Positions 34,660 through 46,004 of a DNA stretch of 64,000 nt are shown piece by piece. The DNA comes from Massospora cicadina (Eukaryota; Entomophthoromycota; Entomophthoromycetes; Entomophthorales; Entomophthoraceae), in the NCBI GenBank assembly GCA_022478985.1, contig JAKSZP010007894.1:124001-188000 (forward strand), given 5' to 3'. Within the stretch, counting starts at the first letter, position 1, and each line of letters begins with the position of its first letter. The notes under the pieces were generated by a model, which was given only the letters and a program-made list of their open reading frames with translations, ran no database searches and was not told where the DNA came from. Made by a program: the position numbers and the translations under genes.

Positions 34660-35592
34660 CAAGTACCCGTGTTACTAGAGGCTCATTATATTTTGGGGAA
34701 AAGTGGAGTGCGGAAGTCTATTAATGAGTTAAGGTTTAGTAGCATTAAAGAAATTATGGAATCTATCATTAAAGTCCTGGACGATGCTAAACTGATAGAT
34801 ACAATCCAGATTCAGAGTTATTTATTCATACCAACCCACTACGCTTTAACTACCTTTCCATACAATAAAAGTTTAAAAAGTGGGAGGTCCTCTACCTCAG
34901 ACTACCAGTGGTAATTGAGATATCCTGATAGGAGTTGATCACTTCACCAAATGGCTTGAAGCTATTGCTCTCACGCTTAAACCGCAAAATCTAATTCAAC
35001 CTTCTTACATCATTATATCTTTACTCAGCATGGTCGCCCCAAGGCCTACCTTGTGACAATATAAAATTTCACCTCCAGGGTTAAGATCTTGGCTACCTCC
35101 ATGAGGCACATTTACTCTTCTCGACCTCCTCCAACCTTTCTACAACTGGCAATATAGAGAGAGCGAATGGAGCTTTGATTTCTTATTATATAAGATGCTA
35201 GTTCAGCCCTCTAAATTGGGATAAATCTTTGTCTAATGCCCTTATGGCATATTGTATTAGATATCATCACATCTTTAAAATGGCATCTATCTTTGTCTTC
35301 TATGGTCATGAACCAGGATTGCCTGAAATTTTATAAGACGACTTCTTGACTAAAACCATTGACTCTTAATAAGCCTGAGAAAATCAGCTCAACATTTCAT
35401 CCAGCTGCGTTATGATTCAATGACTAAATTACTAAACTGTTAACAAAGAAGGCATAGACGTATTTGTTCAGACAATCTTTACTTGCCTTCCAGATATCAG
35501 ACTTGGTGTTAAATTATTACAATCACATCACCCCCAGAAGTGGCAGATCTTGGGTTTATTTTTGGAAGGACTTATTGTCATTTTTTATAAGA
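34660..35592 (+). pseudogene. GYP2 integrase, 5' part, cut by GYP3
   Basis: GVDHFTKWLEAIAL (near 34930) is the DDE core start. FVFYGHEPGLPE (near 35290-35330) is the block after the catalytic Glu. YYNHITPRSGRSWVYFWKDL (35515 onward) aligns with YYHTWPGGRTEKLGTNWSGP of GYP1. The frame is interrupted at 35592 by GYP3 and its last codons lie after 45185. Confidence 0.78.
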
Positions 35593-36758
35593 TGGTGTTG
35601 TGATTTTTGCTCAAATTCCCATCCTGTTAGATTACCTGGAATCGGTAGGGGAAAATTCCTATGGCAAAATGAATTGGAAATTGGTTGGCCCAAGTTTCAG
35701 AGGAACTACATTTGGGGGATTTTGGGATAATTGACTGATCATATCCATTGGGAATCAATCTGGACAAATACTTAAGTTCTCATTGGGTGGAGTTGCCGAC
35801 GAAATAGGGGCATCTGATAGTGATTAACTATCAGGTGTACTGATTGGGATTGGTCGGTTTCATCACTGAATGATTTGGAATAGATAGCAAGTTGTGAGGC
35901 AAGTGATGCCACCTGCAACTAGCGAATTGATTGGTTGGTGCGTGACATGCCTTAATGGGTAATAAGTCCCATTACCTAAGCAGGTCGCTAGCCAAATATG
36001 GTTGGTTCACTTGGATTTAGAGGAAAATGTTTGAGACATGTTTTCTGACTCTTTCCTTTTTAGGTCTTAAGGATGTCCAATGATGGAATCCTAGCCAGAA
36101 TGAGGAAGACCATTTCTGCCAAGATGAGGATGGGTGATTCAATGGCAATGGCTTCCATTTCAACAAAGAAGTGTCAACTGAGGGTTAGACAGCTAAATTC
36201 CCCAATATAAATTCCCTAGGATTCACTATAATAAAAACAGATAATACAACAGATAATTAGATCATATTACGGAGATATAGTTCTAAGTCGTTCATTCAAT
36301 ATTTAGTTTAAAGAGTGAACTATTATCAGCTTCCATTGTGGTATTCTGTCTCAAGGATATTATTGCTGTGTGCGATAATTGGAAGACTTTTAGAGAAAAG
36401 AGTAAAAATTTGAGCGGGGATCTAGAGAAGAAGGAGCCACAATTGGGTATAGATGCCAACTATGTGTTGGACTGAAGAGACTGTCACCAGGGTATCTCAG
36501 CGAAAATTGGGTTGAATAGATCAAGGGAACAAATTCCTATAAGTACAACATCACAAGAATTTAATTGAGAATACTGGCCGGGCGTTGGGCCAAGATATAT
36601 TAAACCATACTCAACTAAGGAACATAATTTTTATACTATCATCAATTAATAATCCCATTCTACTATACAACGTGAAGAAGTGAACAAGGAAACGAACCTG
36701 TGCAGTAAATTAAGTTACTAAGGTTGCTTGCCAAAAACCACTTAAGTAAATTTTTACA
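35593..36758 (+). repeat. GYP3 5' LTR
   Basis: It starts TGGTGTTGTGATTTTTGC and ends TTTTTACA. It aligns end to end with 44021-45185. A TATAAATTCC element near 36207 is a candidate core promoter. Divergence along the pair is very uneven. Confidence 0.9.
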
Positions 36759-36761
36759 AGT

Positions 36762-36779
36762 TGGTGCTCACTACAGGGT
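36762..36779 (+). other. GYP3 primer-binding site
   Basis: TGGTGCTCACTACAGGGTAG, three bases after the LTR, is complementary to a tRNA 3' end that finishes GTGAGCACCA. Confidence 0.75.
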
Positions 36780-36803
36780 AGTTGAGTTGCAGAATTTATA
36801 AGA

Positions 36804-38090
36804 ATGTCGTACAAAGATGAGTTGCGCAAACTGTGGTCTGAGTTAGCCACTGTAAACCAGAATGCCCTAAACTCAGTGTACCATAGGGGGTTTGCAGCCT
36901 TGGAAGAATGAGTCGTTAATATAGAGGAAGGGATTGATAGTGTTGAAAGCTTTAGGAACGAGTTACTTGGGAAAGTAACTTAGTTGAAGAAGAAAGAAGG
37001 AGACCTTGTTTGAGAGGTCTTATACCTGAAAATGGAGTGAAAGCGGATCACGTTCATTTAAGAAATTTTGGTGCGGATATAGAGAGATTAATAAAACAGG
37101 TTGAGTAACTTAAAGCTCACAAATGTTCTTGTGATCCAATATGGCAAGTGATGCCAAAGAAAGAAGTCCTTGCACGATACTTTGGAAGTTGAATACCTTA
37201 AGGAACATGCCACCCGCTTTTGCTGCCATTATGAAGATGACGCTTAAAGTCACTCCTCAAGTTAGCTAAGTTGCTGCTCTGAGAGAATTGGCCAGAAATA
37301 ACTTGGAGAAATTTAAGGCAACACCAATTGCCAATGTTACATTGGGATAACATCCCAGCATTTTTCTGACTGTTTGACAAGACCATGAATGGCTATGGGG
37401 ATTGTCAAAAGGCGTTGATGGTCATGAATTGCCTAGACACCAACTGTCAGAACTAGGTGTTACCTCACCTGGAGGGGGACAGCTGGTCGTATGCTGAGGC
37501 AAAGGCGGCCATCATGAAAGAGTATGGGAGTCCAACTTGCATGTCAAAATGCAAGCATGAATTTATTGGAATCCAGTTCTATAAAGATGAGTCTCTAGCT
37601 AGCTTCATGGATCAGTTTTACCAGGAGTTGCAGATCCTGGTTGGAGCAAAAGTATTAATGACATTGATGCCAGAATCGCCTTGCAAGCAGCCCTTCAACC
37701 CTATTGCAATTTGCATCGCATGATTTCTTCTGTGTTTACAATGGAAATAACTACCTCACAAATTGTAGATAACTTAAAGATTTTGTGAGCGACATCTGAT
37801 GCCCCAAATAGAAGCTTTAAATCCAATACAGTATGCAATCTGAATCCCATGAAGGGAACCAAAGGAGCTAAAGAGATGACTAATTGAACTAAGCCAGGGA
37901 ATAAACCTGAAGAATTCAGATGGTTGAACTAGAAAGAAAAGGTCTGCTACCAATGTGGCGGGAAAGGACATTTTGCTGTGCACTGTAAAATCCAAAGGAT
38001 CAAATTAACGTGGTCCAGGCAAAAGAGTCAGCAGCCACTAAGGAATCAGGAAAAGGGCTCACAGCCTAGATGGGGAAAAGTCTAGAGCTG
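36804..38090 (+). pseudogene. GYP3 Gag, broken, with CCHC knuckle
   Basis: An ATG at 36804 opens MSYKDELRKLWSELATVNQN, which looks like a coiled-coil start. The capsid part includes 37457-37723 (LPHLEGDSWSYAEAKAAIMK, then HEFIGIQFYKDESLASFMDQ). A perfect knuckle CYQCGGKGHFAVHC lies at 37944-37985. The protein would package the element RNA. Several stops and frameshifts are present. Confidence 0.85.
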
Positions 38091-38489
38091 CGGAGAAGCC
38101 TGTTCCTCCTGATATTATGAAATGAAGAAATTGATATCAGCGATCTGTATGTAGATGACGAGCAGGATCAGCTGTATCAAGTGGTCAATTTAGATGTAAA
38201 TGCCGTGACCAGAGCCAGGGCGAAGAGAATTGACCCCAAGATAATCAAGGAAGTTGCCCGGCCATACATCTGACAACTGGCAGACAAGATTCGAAATGCC
38301 AAGAATCCTAAAAATTATCTGAAGTCTGATTAGATGAGGCCTATTTGTTAATCCCCCTCAGCGTGATAAAGGAATCGTTTCCTATTTATCAGCGCAAATT
38401 ACCTACACCCTTGATTCAGCTAATAATGCCACTATTCACTCAGTAAACACTATATTATACACTATGAGTGTACATATATAAACATACAA

Positions 38490-38830
38490 GTGAATCGATT
38501 GTGGGTGAGGGCAATTGTCAAAAGTGGAGTTCCCATCAATATTGTCTTGACTAAGCTGGTAAAGAGGATGAAGATCTCACCAGAATTGGAACATAAGAAA
38601 GAATATGGGATGGCTGAGCCAAACACCACCGTCTCCTGTGGAGCGTATAGCACGTTGCCACTATGATTTGGGTCGTTGGTGGTATCTGCACCAGCAATAG
38701 TTTTTGCCAACCAAAACTATGACATTCTGATCGCAATGGAGTTTCTACTAAAATATGGAGTTAAATGTAACTTCAAGGATAATATGTTGACCATGTTGGG
38801 TCAGATGTTATCATTGGTATCTCAGAAGGA
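38490..38830 (+). pseudogene. GYP3 protease region, broken
   Basis: VRAIVKSGVPINIV (near 38505) sits where the catalytic strand with D(S/T)G is expected, and has Lys-Ser-Gly in place of Asp-Ser-Gly. YDILIAMEFLLKYGVKCNFK (38718 onward) is the second conserved block. The missing Asp would abolish activity. Confidence 0.7.
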
Positions 38831-39419
38831 TGGTGAAGCTCTGATAAATTGGAGAAACATCTCCTTCAATCTAATATACAATGACATCATTCTCCAGATT
38901 TGGTACCAATTAATAGGTAGAAAGCGATGTGAAATGCCGGCGGAAATCCTAGAGAACTGGGGATTTTATACTGAGGATCATTAATGAGAGGACCATACTG
39001 CCAGGATCACAGATGATAGTCAACACGGGGTTGACATTGGAGATTCCTGAGCTGTTGTATGGGGAGGTAGGAAGCCCCTGGAAGAAGTCCAGAGTGGAGC
39101 CTTGGAAGACTCTCGGGATAATAATGCCAGGCCATGGAGAAATTCGCTTTCTCCTGGAAAATTTAAGTGAAAAACTGATGAAGATCAAGAGGAATCAGAT
39201 CATTGCATTTGTTCATCTGATCCTGATGGTTGAATTGAGGAGATTCCATGATTCTGGGACTCTTGATGAGATGGGATTACCAGCTGGGGTAACTGAAAGC
39301 ATCAACCTATTGGTTGATCGATAGCAGCTCACTGATCTGTCAGAAGGCCAGAAAGAGGAGGTGCTTAAACTATTAAAAAGTAATTGGAAGTGTTCGCTCA
39401 GGATGACCACAATTTGGGA

Positions 39420-40075
39420 TGCGCATAAAATTTGATCCACAAGGTTGACACCAGGGAAAATTTGCCAAAAGGATGAGACTGATCTGATTTTTGAAAGCTG
39501 CTGAAGCGGTAATGGAGGATAAAATTAGCAAACTAGTGAAGCATGGGCTTCTAGTTCCGTCATCAAATCCCTGGGTGAGTCCAATTTTGATTGTGAAGAA
39601 AAAGGATGGATCCAACCGGGTGGTGATTAACTAACAAAGGCTGAATAAAAACACAAAGAAGGATTCATATCCTCTACCAAGGATTTATGATGCACTAGAT
39701 CGTTTGGGAGAAGTGAAGTAACTCTCTGCAATTGATCTGATCTAGGGATATTGGCAGATCGACTTGCCAAAAGAGGACCAGGAAAAATGCACAATCATTA
39801 CTGCGCAGGGGCTATACCAACTGACGAGGATGCCCCAGGGGTTATGCAATGCATCTGCAATGTTTCAAAGGGCCATGGACGAAATATTGAGTGACTTGAA
39901 GTTGTCATGCGTCCTGGTATACCTGGATGATATAAACGTGTTCAGTAAGACACTTACTGATCACTTACACCACTTGGAAGAAGTACTCAAGCGACTGTCT
40001 GTGGCCAACCTGAAGATTAAGCTGAGGAAGTGCCACTTCTTTAGGAGATAGTTGAAATACTTGGGATTTGTAATC
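39420..40075 (+). pseudogene. GYP3 reverse transcriptase, broken
   Basis: Blocks in order: LVKHGLLVPSSNPWVSPILI (39530), KKDGSNRVVIN, YPLPRI, LSAIDLI with first Asp, GYWQIDLP, LYQLTRMPQGLCNASAMFQR (39800) and SCVLVYLDDINVFSKT (39907) with the YLDD catalytic pair intact. The frame 39764-40051 is open for 95 codons. Stops in the upstream palm inactivate it. Confidence 0.93.
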
Positions 40076-40319
40076 AACTCCATTGGATTGCAGTTGCAAA
40101 ACCAGAAGATAGCAGTCATAGAACGGATGGCTGTACCAAAGAGTGTCTGAGAATCTAAGTGTTCCTTAGGATGGCCGGATACTATAGAAGATTTATTTGG
40201 GACTTTGCCTGAATAGCTGAGCCATTATTCCATTTATTAAAGGATCTTAAAAAAGGATTTTTTATGGAATGAAGAGGCCCAGGACTCCTTCAATGAGTTA
40301 TGCTGGTATTTAATAGATT

Positions 40320-40720
40320 CACTGATTCTGAAATATCCGAATTTTGATCTAGAGTTTATTATTCAAACTGATGCTTTGTTGATGGCGATTGGCGCTATAC
40401 TAAGCCAAGTAGATGAACTTGGGGACAAACATCCAGTGGCGTATGTGAGCCAGAAACTCCTAGCTGCTGATAGGAACTACACCGTGACTGAGTGTGAATG
40501 CCTTGTGGTCATTTACGCATGCAAGCAGTCTTGAGTGTACATCCATGGAATGCACTTTAAGGTGGTAATGGACCACTCTTCGCTGCATTGGCTGCACAAT
40601 TTAAGGGTGCCAGAAGGATGACTGGCTAATGGGCACTTAAGCTCCAGGATTATGATTATGAGATTGTCCACCGATTGGGGGCTTCTCACCAGAACGCAGA
40701 TGGCTTATCACAGTTACCAA
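40320..40720 (+). pseudogene. GYP3 RNase H, broken
   Basis: FIIQTDALLMAIGAILSQ (Asp of the DA.. motif), HPVAYVSQKLLAADRNYTVT, ECECLVVIYACKQ and VVMDHSSLHWL follow the canonical gypsy RNase H. Stops replace Trp or Arg codons at several points. Confidence 0.88.
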
Positions 40721-40899
40721 TGGTTTAGATGGTATACCCGCAGGCGGATGAGCTATTCCAGAGAATGGTCAACGGAAATGTTGGGGATGAGCCCTGAGAA
40801 ATCCAAGGTGCACTTTGGAAAGTGATGGTAAACACCAAGACCATGGATGGGCAAGTTTTTAAGATGATTAATGGGAAGCAGTTATAATTCCTGAAACTG

Positions 40900-41950
40900 T
40901 CCGAAAGAGCAGCTATAGTGCAAGCCACTCACAAGGTTGTTGGGCATGGAGGCCTGAGGAAAACAACCAATCATATTTTCCAGTACTATTACTGGGAATC
41001 CATAAACTACATTGTCATGGAATATCTAGCTTGTTGCGTGGAGTGCCAACTGCACAAACCACATAAAAATACATCTGGATAATGACTGGTCCTCCCTAGA
41101 TTTGCCTGGCACATAGTGTCCTTCGACATGATGGGACCTCTGAAGATGAGCACAGGTGGAGTCAAGTACACTATAGTTGCCATTGACCATCTGATGAGAT
41201 GGGTTGAGATGAGGGCCCTAACAAAAATAGACGCTACTGGTACTGCGAGGTTCATCCTGGATCAAGTAGTATACTGGAATGGATGTCCACAGATCCTGCT
41301 TAGTGACAATGGGACAAACTTCATGTCTCATGTGATCCCAAGAATGAATGAGAAAATGGGAATTATAGGAGTCGTGTCCTTACCTTCTTGCCAGAGATAA
41401 ACGGACTGGTAGAATGGGTGAATGGAATGCTGGCCGTGATGCTGAGGAAACTAGTCGCAGGAAGAACTTCTTTGTGGGGAATGTACTGAGTTTGGTGACG
41501 TTCACCTACAATATTAGTCATCATACAGCGACATAAAAGAGGCCGTTTGAGTTTTTATATTGAAGAAAGGCTGCGTTGCCACTGATTTTATATTTGGTGG
41601 TGGAACCTACGTTGGGGATGAGTACCAAGCATTATTTGAACCAAATGACAAATATCTTGATTAATATGCAATTGTAAGCATTCAATACAATTTTATAGAA
41701 AAGGATATGAGCAAAATTGATGGATGATAAGAACTGACCAGCCTTACCAGAATATTGAATATGGGAAAGAGTTGCCTATTGCAATACACATGGTTTTGGA
41801 AGAAGAAACAAACCAGATGTGTTGTGGTCAGGTCCATTAAAAGTGATCGCTAAGATGGCTACTTATGCTTACTCCATCAAGAATCTCTTGGATGGAAGGT
41901 TTGTGAATTGAGTCCCATGCAAAGTATCTAAAGTGATGGATCGATGCAAA
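40900..41950 (+). pseudogene. GYP3 integrase, broken
   Basis: The zinc-binding module is visible (HKVVGHGGLRKT and CCVECQLHKPH). The DDE core shows SFDMMGPLKMS (first Asp), YTIVAIDHLMRWVEM, ILLSDNGTNF (second Asp, near 41300) and, after a frameshift, GLVEWVNGML (Glu, near 41410). Near 41820, VLWSGPLKVIAKMATYAYSI is the C-terminal module. The order matches Ty3/gypsy integrases that insert cDNA. Confidence 0.9.
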
Positions 41951-43031
41951 AAATAAAAGAGTTCCTTAGGGCTGATGAATGATATGGTTGGTCATGTCCT
42001 GATGATTAGGTCCTGTCCAAAAAAAGGACCTCTGAACCAATCTAGATAGTTGAGTATGAAAAAAGGATCTCTGAACCATAGAAAACTGGCAGGTTTAAGT
42101 ACCCAGGACCCAGTTTGGGGGAAAAGACAAAAATATGAACGCTGAACAGAAATAAGGTCAAGTCCCATGGAAAAATAAGAATTATGATAAAAAATTGATA
42201 AAGGATATTAGGAAAAAAAGAGATTATAAACCGCACAGGGAAAAACCAATATAGTTTTTTAAATTTTTAATTTTTATTAATTGTCCTCAATATGGGGATG
42301 ATTCCCTCTATGTCACATCTTGGGGGAGGGAGGATGGATCGCGGTAAGAATGAACAGCCTGTCAAAATCAATGTGAGATCGGATGCTAGCAAGGGCTAGA
42401 CCTAAAAAAATTCTACGTTCTTTGATTAGATGCCGAGCTTTGGTAGAAAGTGACTAGGGGAAGTAAATTTGATATGTCAGATGAAGCCAATTGCGAAACC
42501 CCAGAGCGGGGAGGAAAGCAACAGTATAAGAAGAGGCAATCAGCAAATAACCCTGAGTAATCCTGATATGGTACTGGAGCTGGAAGATTAGTCTTGAGCG
42601 CCTGACAACGGGCTTCATCAAGAACACTGGACATGTGGGCTGGCAACGAACAAGGGATGCTTGATGGTGGTTGCCAAAATTCCCTTATCAGCGCCATCAG
42701 CGGAAGATACTGATGGGAAGCGCCGGCAAAGTGATAGTCATGCAGGGAGTGGAAGGCATCCTGCAAGCAATGACTATGGGCTTCTCAGAAGCTAAAGCTG
42801 AATGAATGGTGGAACCTGGGTGAGGCTGGAAGCTTCGTGGACCAACTTCAAAGAACTTGGCCAGCAAAGAAAAGAGCATAAGCGGAGGTATCCTGATCCA
42901 GGATGTTATCAAAATCAGAGAGATTCAGCTCTAGGGACAAATCATCAGGACTCAGGCCTGGAGTTCAGCGTAGGGAAGCTCAAAAGAATTCTGTTACTGA
43001 TGATGAGCTCAGTAGCTAGAACAGTGAATTT

Positions 43032-43511
43032 TTAATATTGTCCTAGTTGGAAAAGGAACTCAGGAAGCAGGTCTGACCCGGCCAGAAATGAGTGATCAAG
43101 ATCAAACAGCATAATCTTTGGAGCATCTATGACGATGGTCAGTGCATCAGCAAAAGGAGCCAAATCCAGGAGAGTTTTGAAGTCCAACTCTGGAATCAAC
43201 GGCAGAGGAAGAATTGGCCAAGAGTTGTTTGAAATAATCACAAGCCTGGTTTTAGAGGGATTAGTTACCATTTCCAGTAATTCAATGGAAGGACTAGCTG
43301 CTGGTGCCAAACTAGGAGTATGAGTCCTGGAAGGACCATAGAAGAGGTTCTGGCAAGCATACCAACTCATCTGCTGGAAGAGATGGAGGTCTTGATCATA
43401 CAAACAATTTAGAAGCTGCTGGTATCTCGACTTGGAATTTGACATATGAGCTTGATGAGAGGGGGATGTCAGACTTATAAGGAAGTTGACATTATGCACT
43501 CTATAATCCAT
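43032..43511 (-). CDS. Antisense 159-codon open frame in the GYP3 3' region, unknown
   Basis: The longest uninterrupted frame in GYP3 runs opposite to gag-pol, from ATG at 43511 to a stop at 43032, in the 2-kb spacer between integrase and 3' LTR. It is Leu/Pro/Ser-rich, with no domain I recognise. A second antisense frame of 117 codons lies at 42766-42413. Antisense frames in this position are known from some gypsy elements. Chance survival is possible, since strand bias can lengthen shadow frames. Confidence 0.4.
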   Translation of the reverse strand: MDYRVHNVNFLISLTSPSHQAHMSNSKSRYQQLLNCLYDQDLHLFQQMSWYACQNLFYGPSRTHTPSLAPAASPSIELLEMVTNPSKTRLVIISNNSWPILPLPLIPELDFKTLLDLAPFADALTIVIDAPKIMLFDLDHSFLAGSDLLPEFLFQLGQY

Positions 43512-44007
43512 TAAGCTCCAATTTCAGAGAAATAAATCTCAAATTAATGAGATGAGCTCTCAAGGGAAGAATTAGGAATGACTTGAGCTAAGAGGTTATG
43601 AAAGAAATAACAAGGCTGAATAAAAAAAGTATTCTTAATTGAGCCATGAAACAAACATCGATGGTAAGAGTCACCTGTCTAGGACAAGGAGAAAATCAGA
43701 GAATCAAGGACGCCAGACCAAGAATCCTGAATATGACAGCAGGTCATATACCTGATGGGGGAAAACCAGATCCTGGGATTAATATCATCATGATTGAATC
43801 AATCGGCCTGGCACAACAGTAAATCATGGGGACCGTGCTCTGAGAAGGCAGTAGCAAGGAGGAAGAGTAAAAACGCCATATGCTGAAGGTTGTCCCGAGC
43901 AGTGTTGAGTATTGACAAGTGTACTCCGCTTGAACCAAATGAAGTATTTGACCAAGTGTCTGAAGAAGTGTTCTCATGTCCTGGTCCTTTTCTCGCTAAA
44001 GATCTAG

Positions 44008-44020
44008 GCAAGAGGGGGGA
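44008..44020 (+). other. GYP3 polypurine tract
   Basis: GGCAAGAGGGGGGA directly precedes the 3' LTR start TGTGTTGAG. Confidence 0.75.
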
Positions 44021-45185
44021 TGTGTTGAGATTTTTGCCCACATTTCAAGCCTTCTAGATTACCTGGAATCGCTAGGGGAAAATTCCCTAAGAAGAAGTGA
44101 ATTAGAAAAAGGTTAGCCCAAGTTTTAGAGTAACTACGTTCAGGGGATTTTGGGATATTTGCCTAGTCATATCAGTCAGGGATCAATCTGGACAAATACT
44201 TAAGATCTCATCAGGTAGAGTTGCTGATGAAATAGGGGCATCTGACAGTGATTAACTATCAGGTGTACTGATTGGGATTGGTCGGTTTCATCACTGAATG
44301 ATTTGGAATAAATAGCAAGTTGTGAGGCAAGTGATGCCACCTGCAACTAGCGAATTGATTGGTTGGTGCATGACATGCCTTAATGGGTAATAAGTCCCAT
44401 TACCTAAGCAGGTCGCTAGCCAAATATGTTTGATTTTCTTGGATTGAGAGGAAAATGTTAGGGACATGTTTTCTGACTCTTTCCTTTTTAGGTCTCAAGG
44501 ATTTCCAATGATGGAATCCTAGCCAGAATGGGGAAGACCATCGCTGCTGAGATGAGGATGGGTGATTCAATAGCAACAGCTGCCATTTCATTGAAGAGGT
44601 GTCAATTGAGGGTTAGACAGCCAAATTCCCCGCTATAAATTCCCTAGAATTCACTATAATAAAAACAGATAATACAACAAATAATTAGATCATATTACAG
44701 AGATATAGTTCTAAGTTGTTCATTCAGTATTTAGTTTAAAGAGTAAACTATCATCAGCTTCCATTGTGGTATTCTGTCTCAAGGATATTATTGCTGTGTG
44801 AAATAATTTGAAGACTCTTACAGAAAAGAGTAAAGATCCAAGTGGGGATCTAGAGAATAAGGAGTCACAATTAAGATAGCTGCCAACTGTGTGTTGGACT
44901 GAAGAGACTGTCACCAGGGTATCTCAGCGAAAATTGGGTTGAACAGATCAAGGGAAAAAAATTACTACAAGTACAACATCACAAGTATTTAATTGAGAAT
45001 ACTGGCCAGGCGTTGGGCCAAAATATATTAATTCATATTCAACTATGGATCATAGTATCTATACTTTAATACTAATAATCCATTCTACTATACAACGTGA
45101 CAATGTGCACAGGGAAACCAAACCTGCGCAGTAAAAAGGTTACTAGGGTTGCTTGCTGATAAAAACCACTTAAAAAAACTTTACA
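44021..45185 (+). repeat. GYP3 3' LTR
   Basis: Full-length partner of 35593-36758, ending ACTTTACA. One 180-bp part (44248-44427) is almost identical to its partner, while the first 200 bp differ at roughly one base in six. Confidence 0.9.
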
Positions 45186-45296
45186 TATGGGCGATGAATA
45201 AATCATTAAGTCTCTCGCCTCTGGAGCCACTATTAATAGTGTCCAGGGACAATTGTTAAGCACTTATTCTCCGCACCCCAACAATCTTTAGGGTAA
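45186..45296 (+). pseudogene. GYP2 integrase C-terminal remnant and purine tract
   Basis: This short piece between the GYP3 right end and the GYP2 3' LTR continues the integrase cut at 35592. Read across the junction it gives FFIRYGR and then INH, comparable to VIFFMGLEYLINH in GYP1. TTTAGGGTAA before the LTR may be the decayed purine tract. Confidence 0.6.
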
Positions 45297-45858
45297 TGTC
45301 GGACAAATTGAATGTGCAAATAATTGGTAAGAATGCCTTGAGGTCAAGTCTCCCAAAAAATAGCAGTAGATTCTCCCATCTAAACTCTTAACTGAATAAT
45401 GCTGATCAGAGTAACATTTTTTTTACTTCTATTCCTCGGCCAAAAGAACCTTGCTGTTGGTAATATGGTTACGCTGAACCCAAGACAGAATCGGTGGGCT
45501 CATTCAGAGGTCTACTTGCATCCCAACTGAAATTTAGTTCAAATTTTTAAGTGGAAACGGCCCCCTTTTGTAGATCTGAACTCTGCTCTGGGAGGTAAAT
45601 ATTCTCAAGAGGTTTGATTAGATTATATATTTATTCCTTACCCTACAGGTTTATCTTAACTACTATTGACAACCCCTTAAAGTCAATTCAAGGGGAAGAG
45701 ATTCTCAAGAGTTCTATTATGTCAATTTGTCATATTTCCTAATCAAGGTACCCTCTGTTTATGTAGAATATTTAGACCTCTGATTTCTAGCCTCAAATTA
45801 CTTTAAACACTAGGAGGTAATATTTTAATGGAGGATTGGTTTTGTCCTTATTTTTTTA
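45297..45858 (+). repeat. GYP2 3' LTR, first part
   Basis: It starts TGTCGGACAAATTG and follows the 5' LTR up to TTTGTCCTTATTTTT, where LINE-2w is inserted. Confidence 0.85.
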
Positions 45859-45900
45859 TTTAACCAAGGTAAGCCAACCAGGGATGGACATTACCAAATA
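45859..45900 (-). other. Shared 3' tail in LINE-2w
   Basis: On the minus strand it reads GGTAATGTCCATCCCTGG, then TTGGCTTACCTTGGTTAAAT and an A-rich end. It is the presumed recognition site of the LINE-2w reverse transcriptase, shared with the A, B and C retroposons and the SINE. Confidence 0.75.
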
Positions 45901-46004
45901 TACGTAAAACTAAGGAAATAACCAACAAATATAAAATTGGGCACCCCAGGGTACTCAAGTTACCCCTGTTGCCAGCGGGACTGCCTTGTATGGGGGTTGG
46001 TGCA

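Larger units (their letters stand above)
35593..45185 (+). mobile_element. GYP3, youngest gypsy element, nested in GYP2
   Basis: LTRs of 1166 and 1165 bp (35593-36758 and 44021-45185), primer site, purine tract, and gag-PR-RT-RNase H-IN in order. The flanks TAAGA and TATGG are a possible decayed 5-bp duplication. Internal frames are the best preserved of the four gypsy elements but still carry many stops. A 2-kb region between integrase and 3' LTR has antisense open frames. Confidence 0.9.

Noticed and set aside
37774..37995. Minus-strand 73-codon frame rich in Phe/Ser
   Set aside because: It overlaps the plus-strand CCHC knuckle of GYP3 Gag and is a shadow frame.
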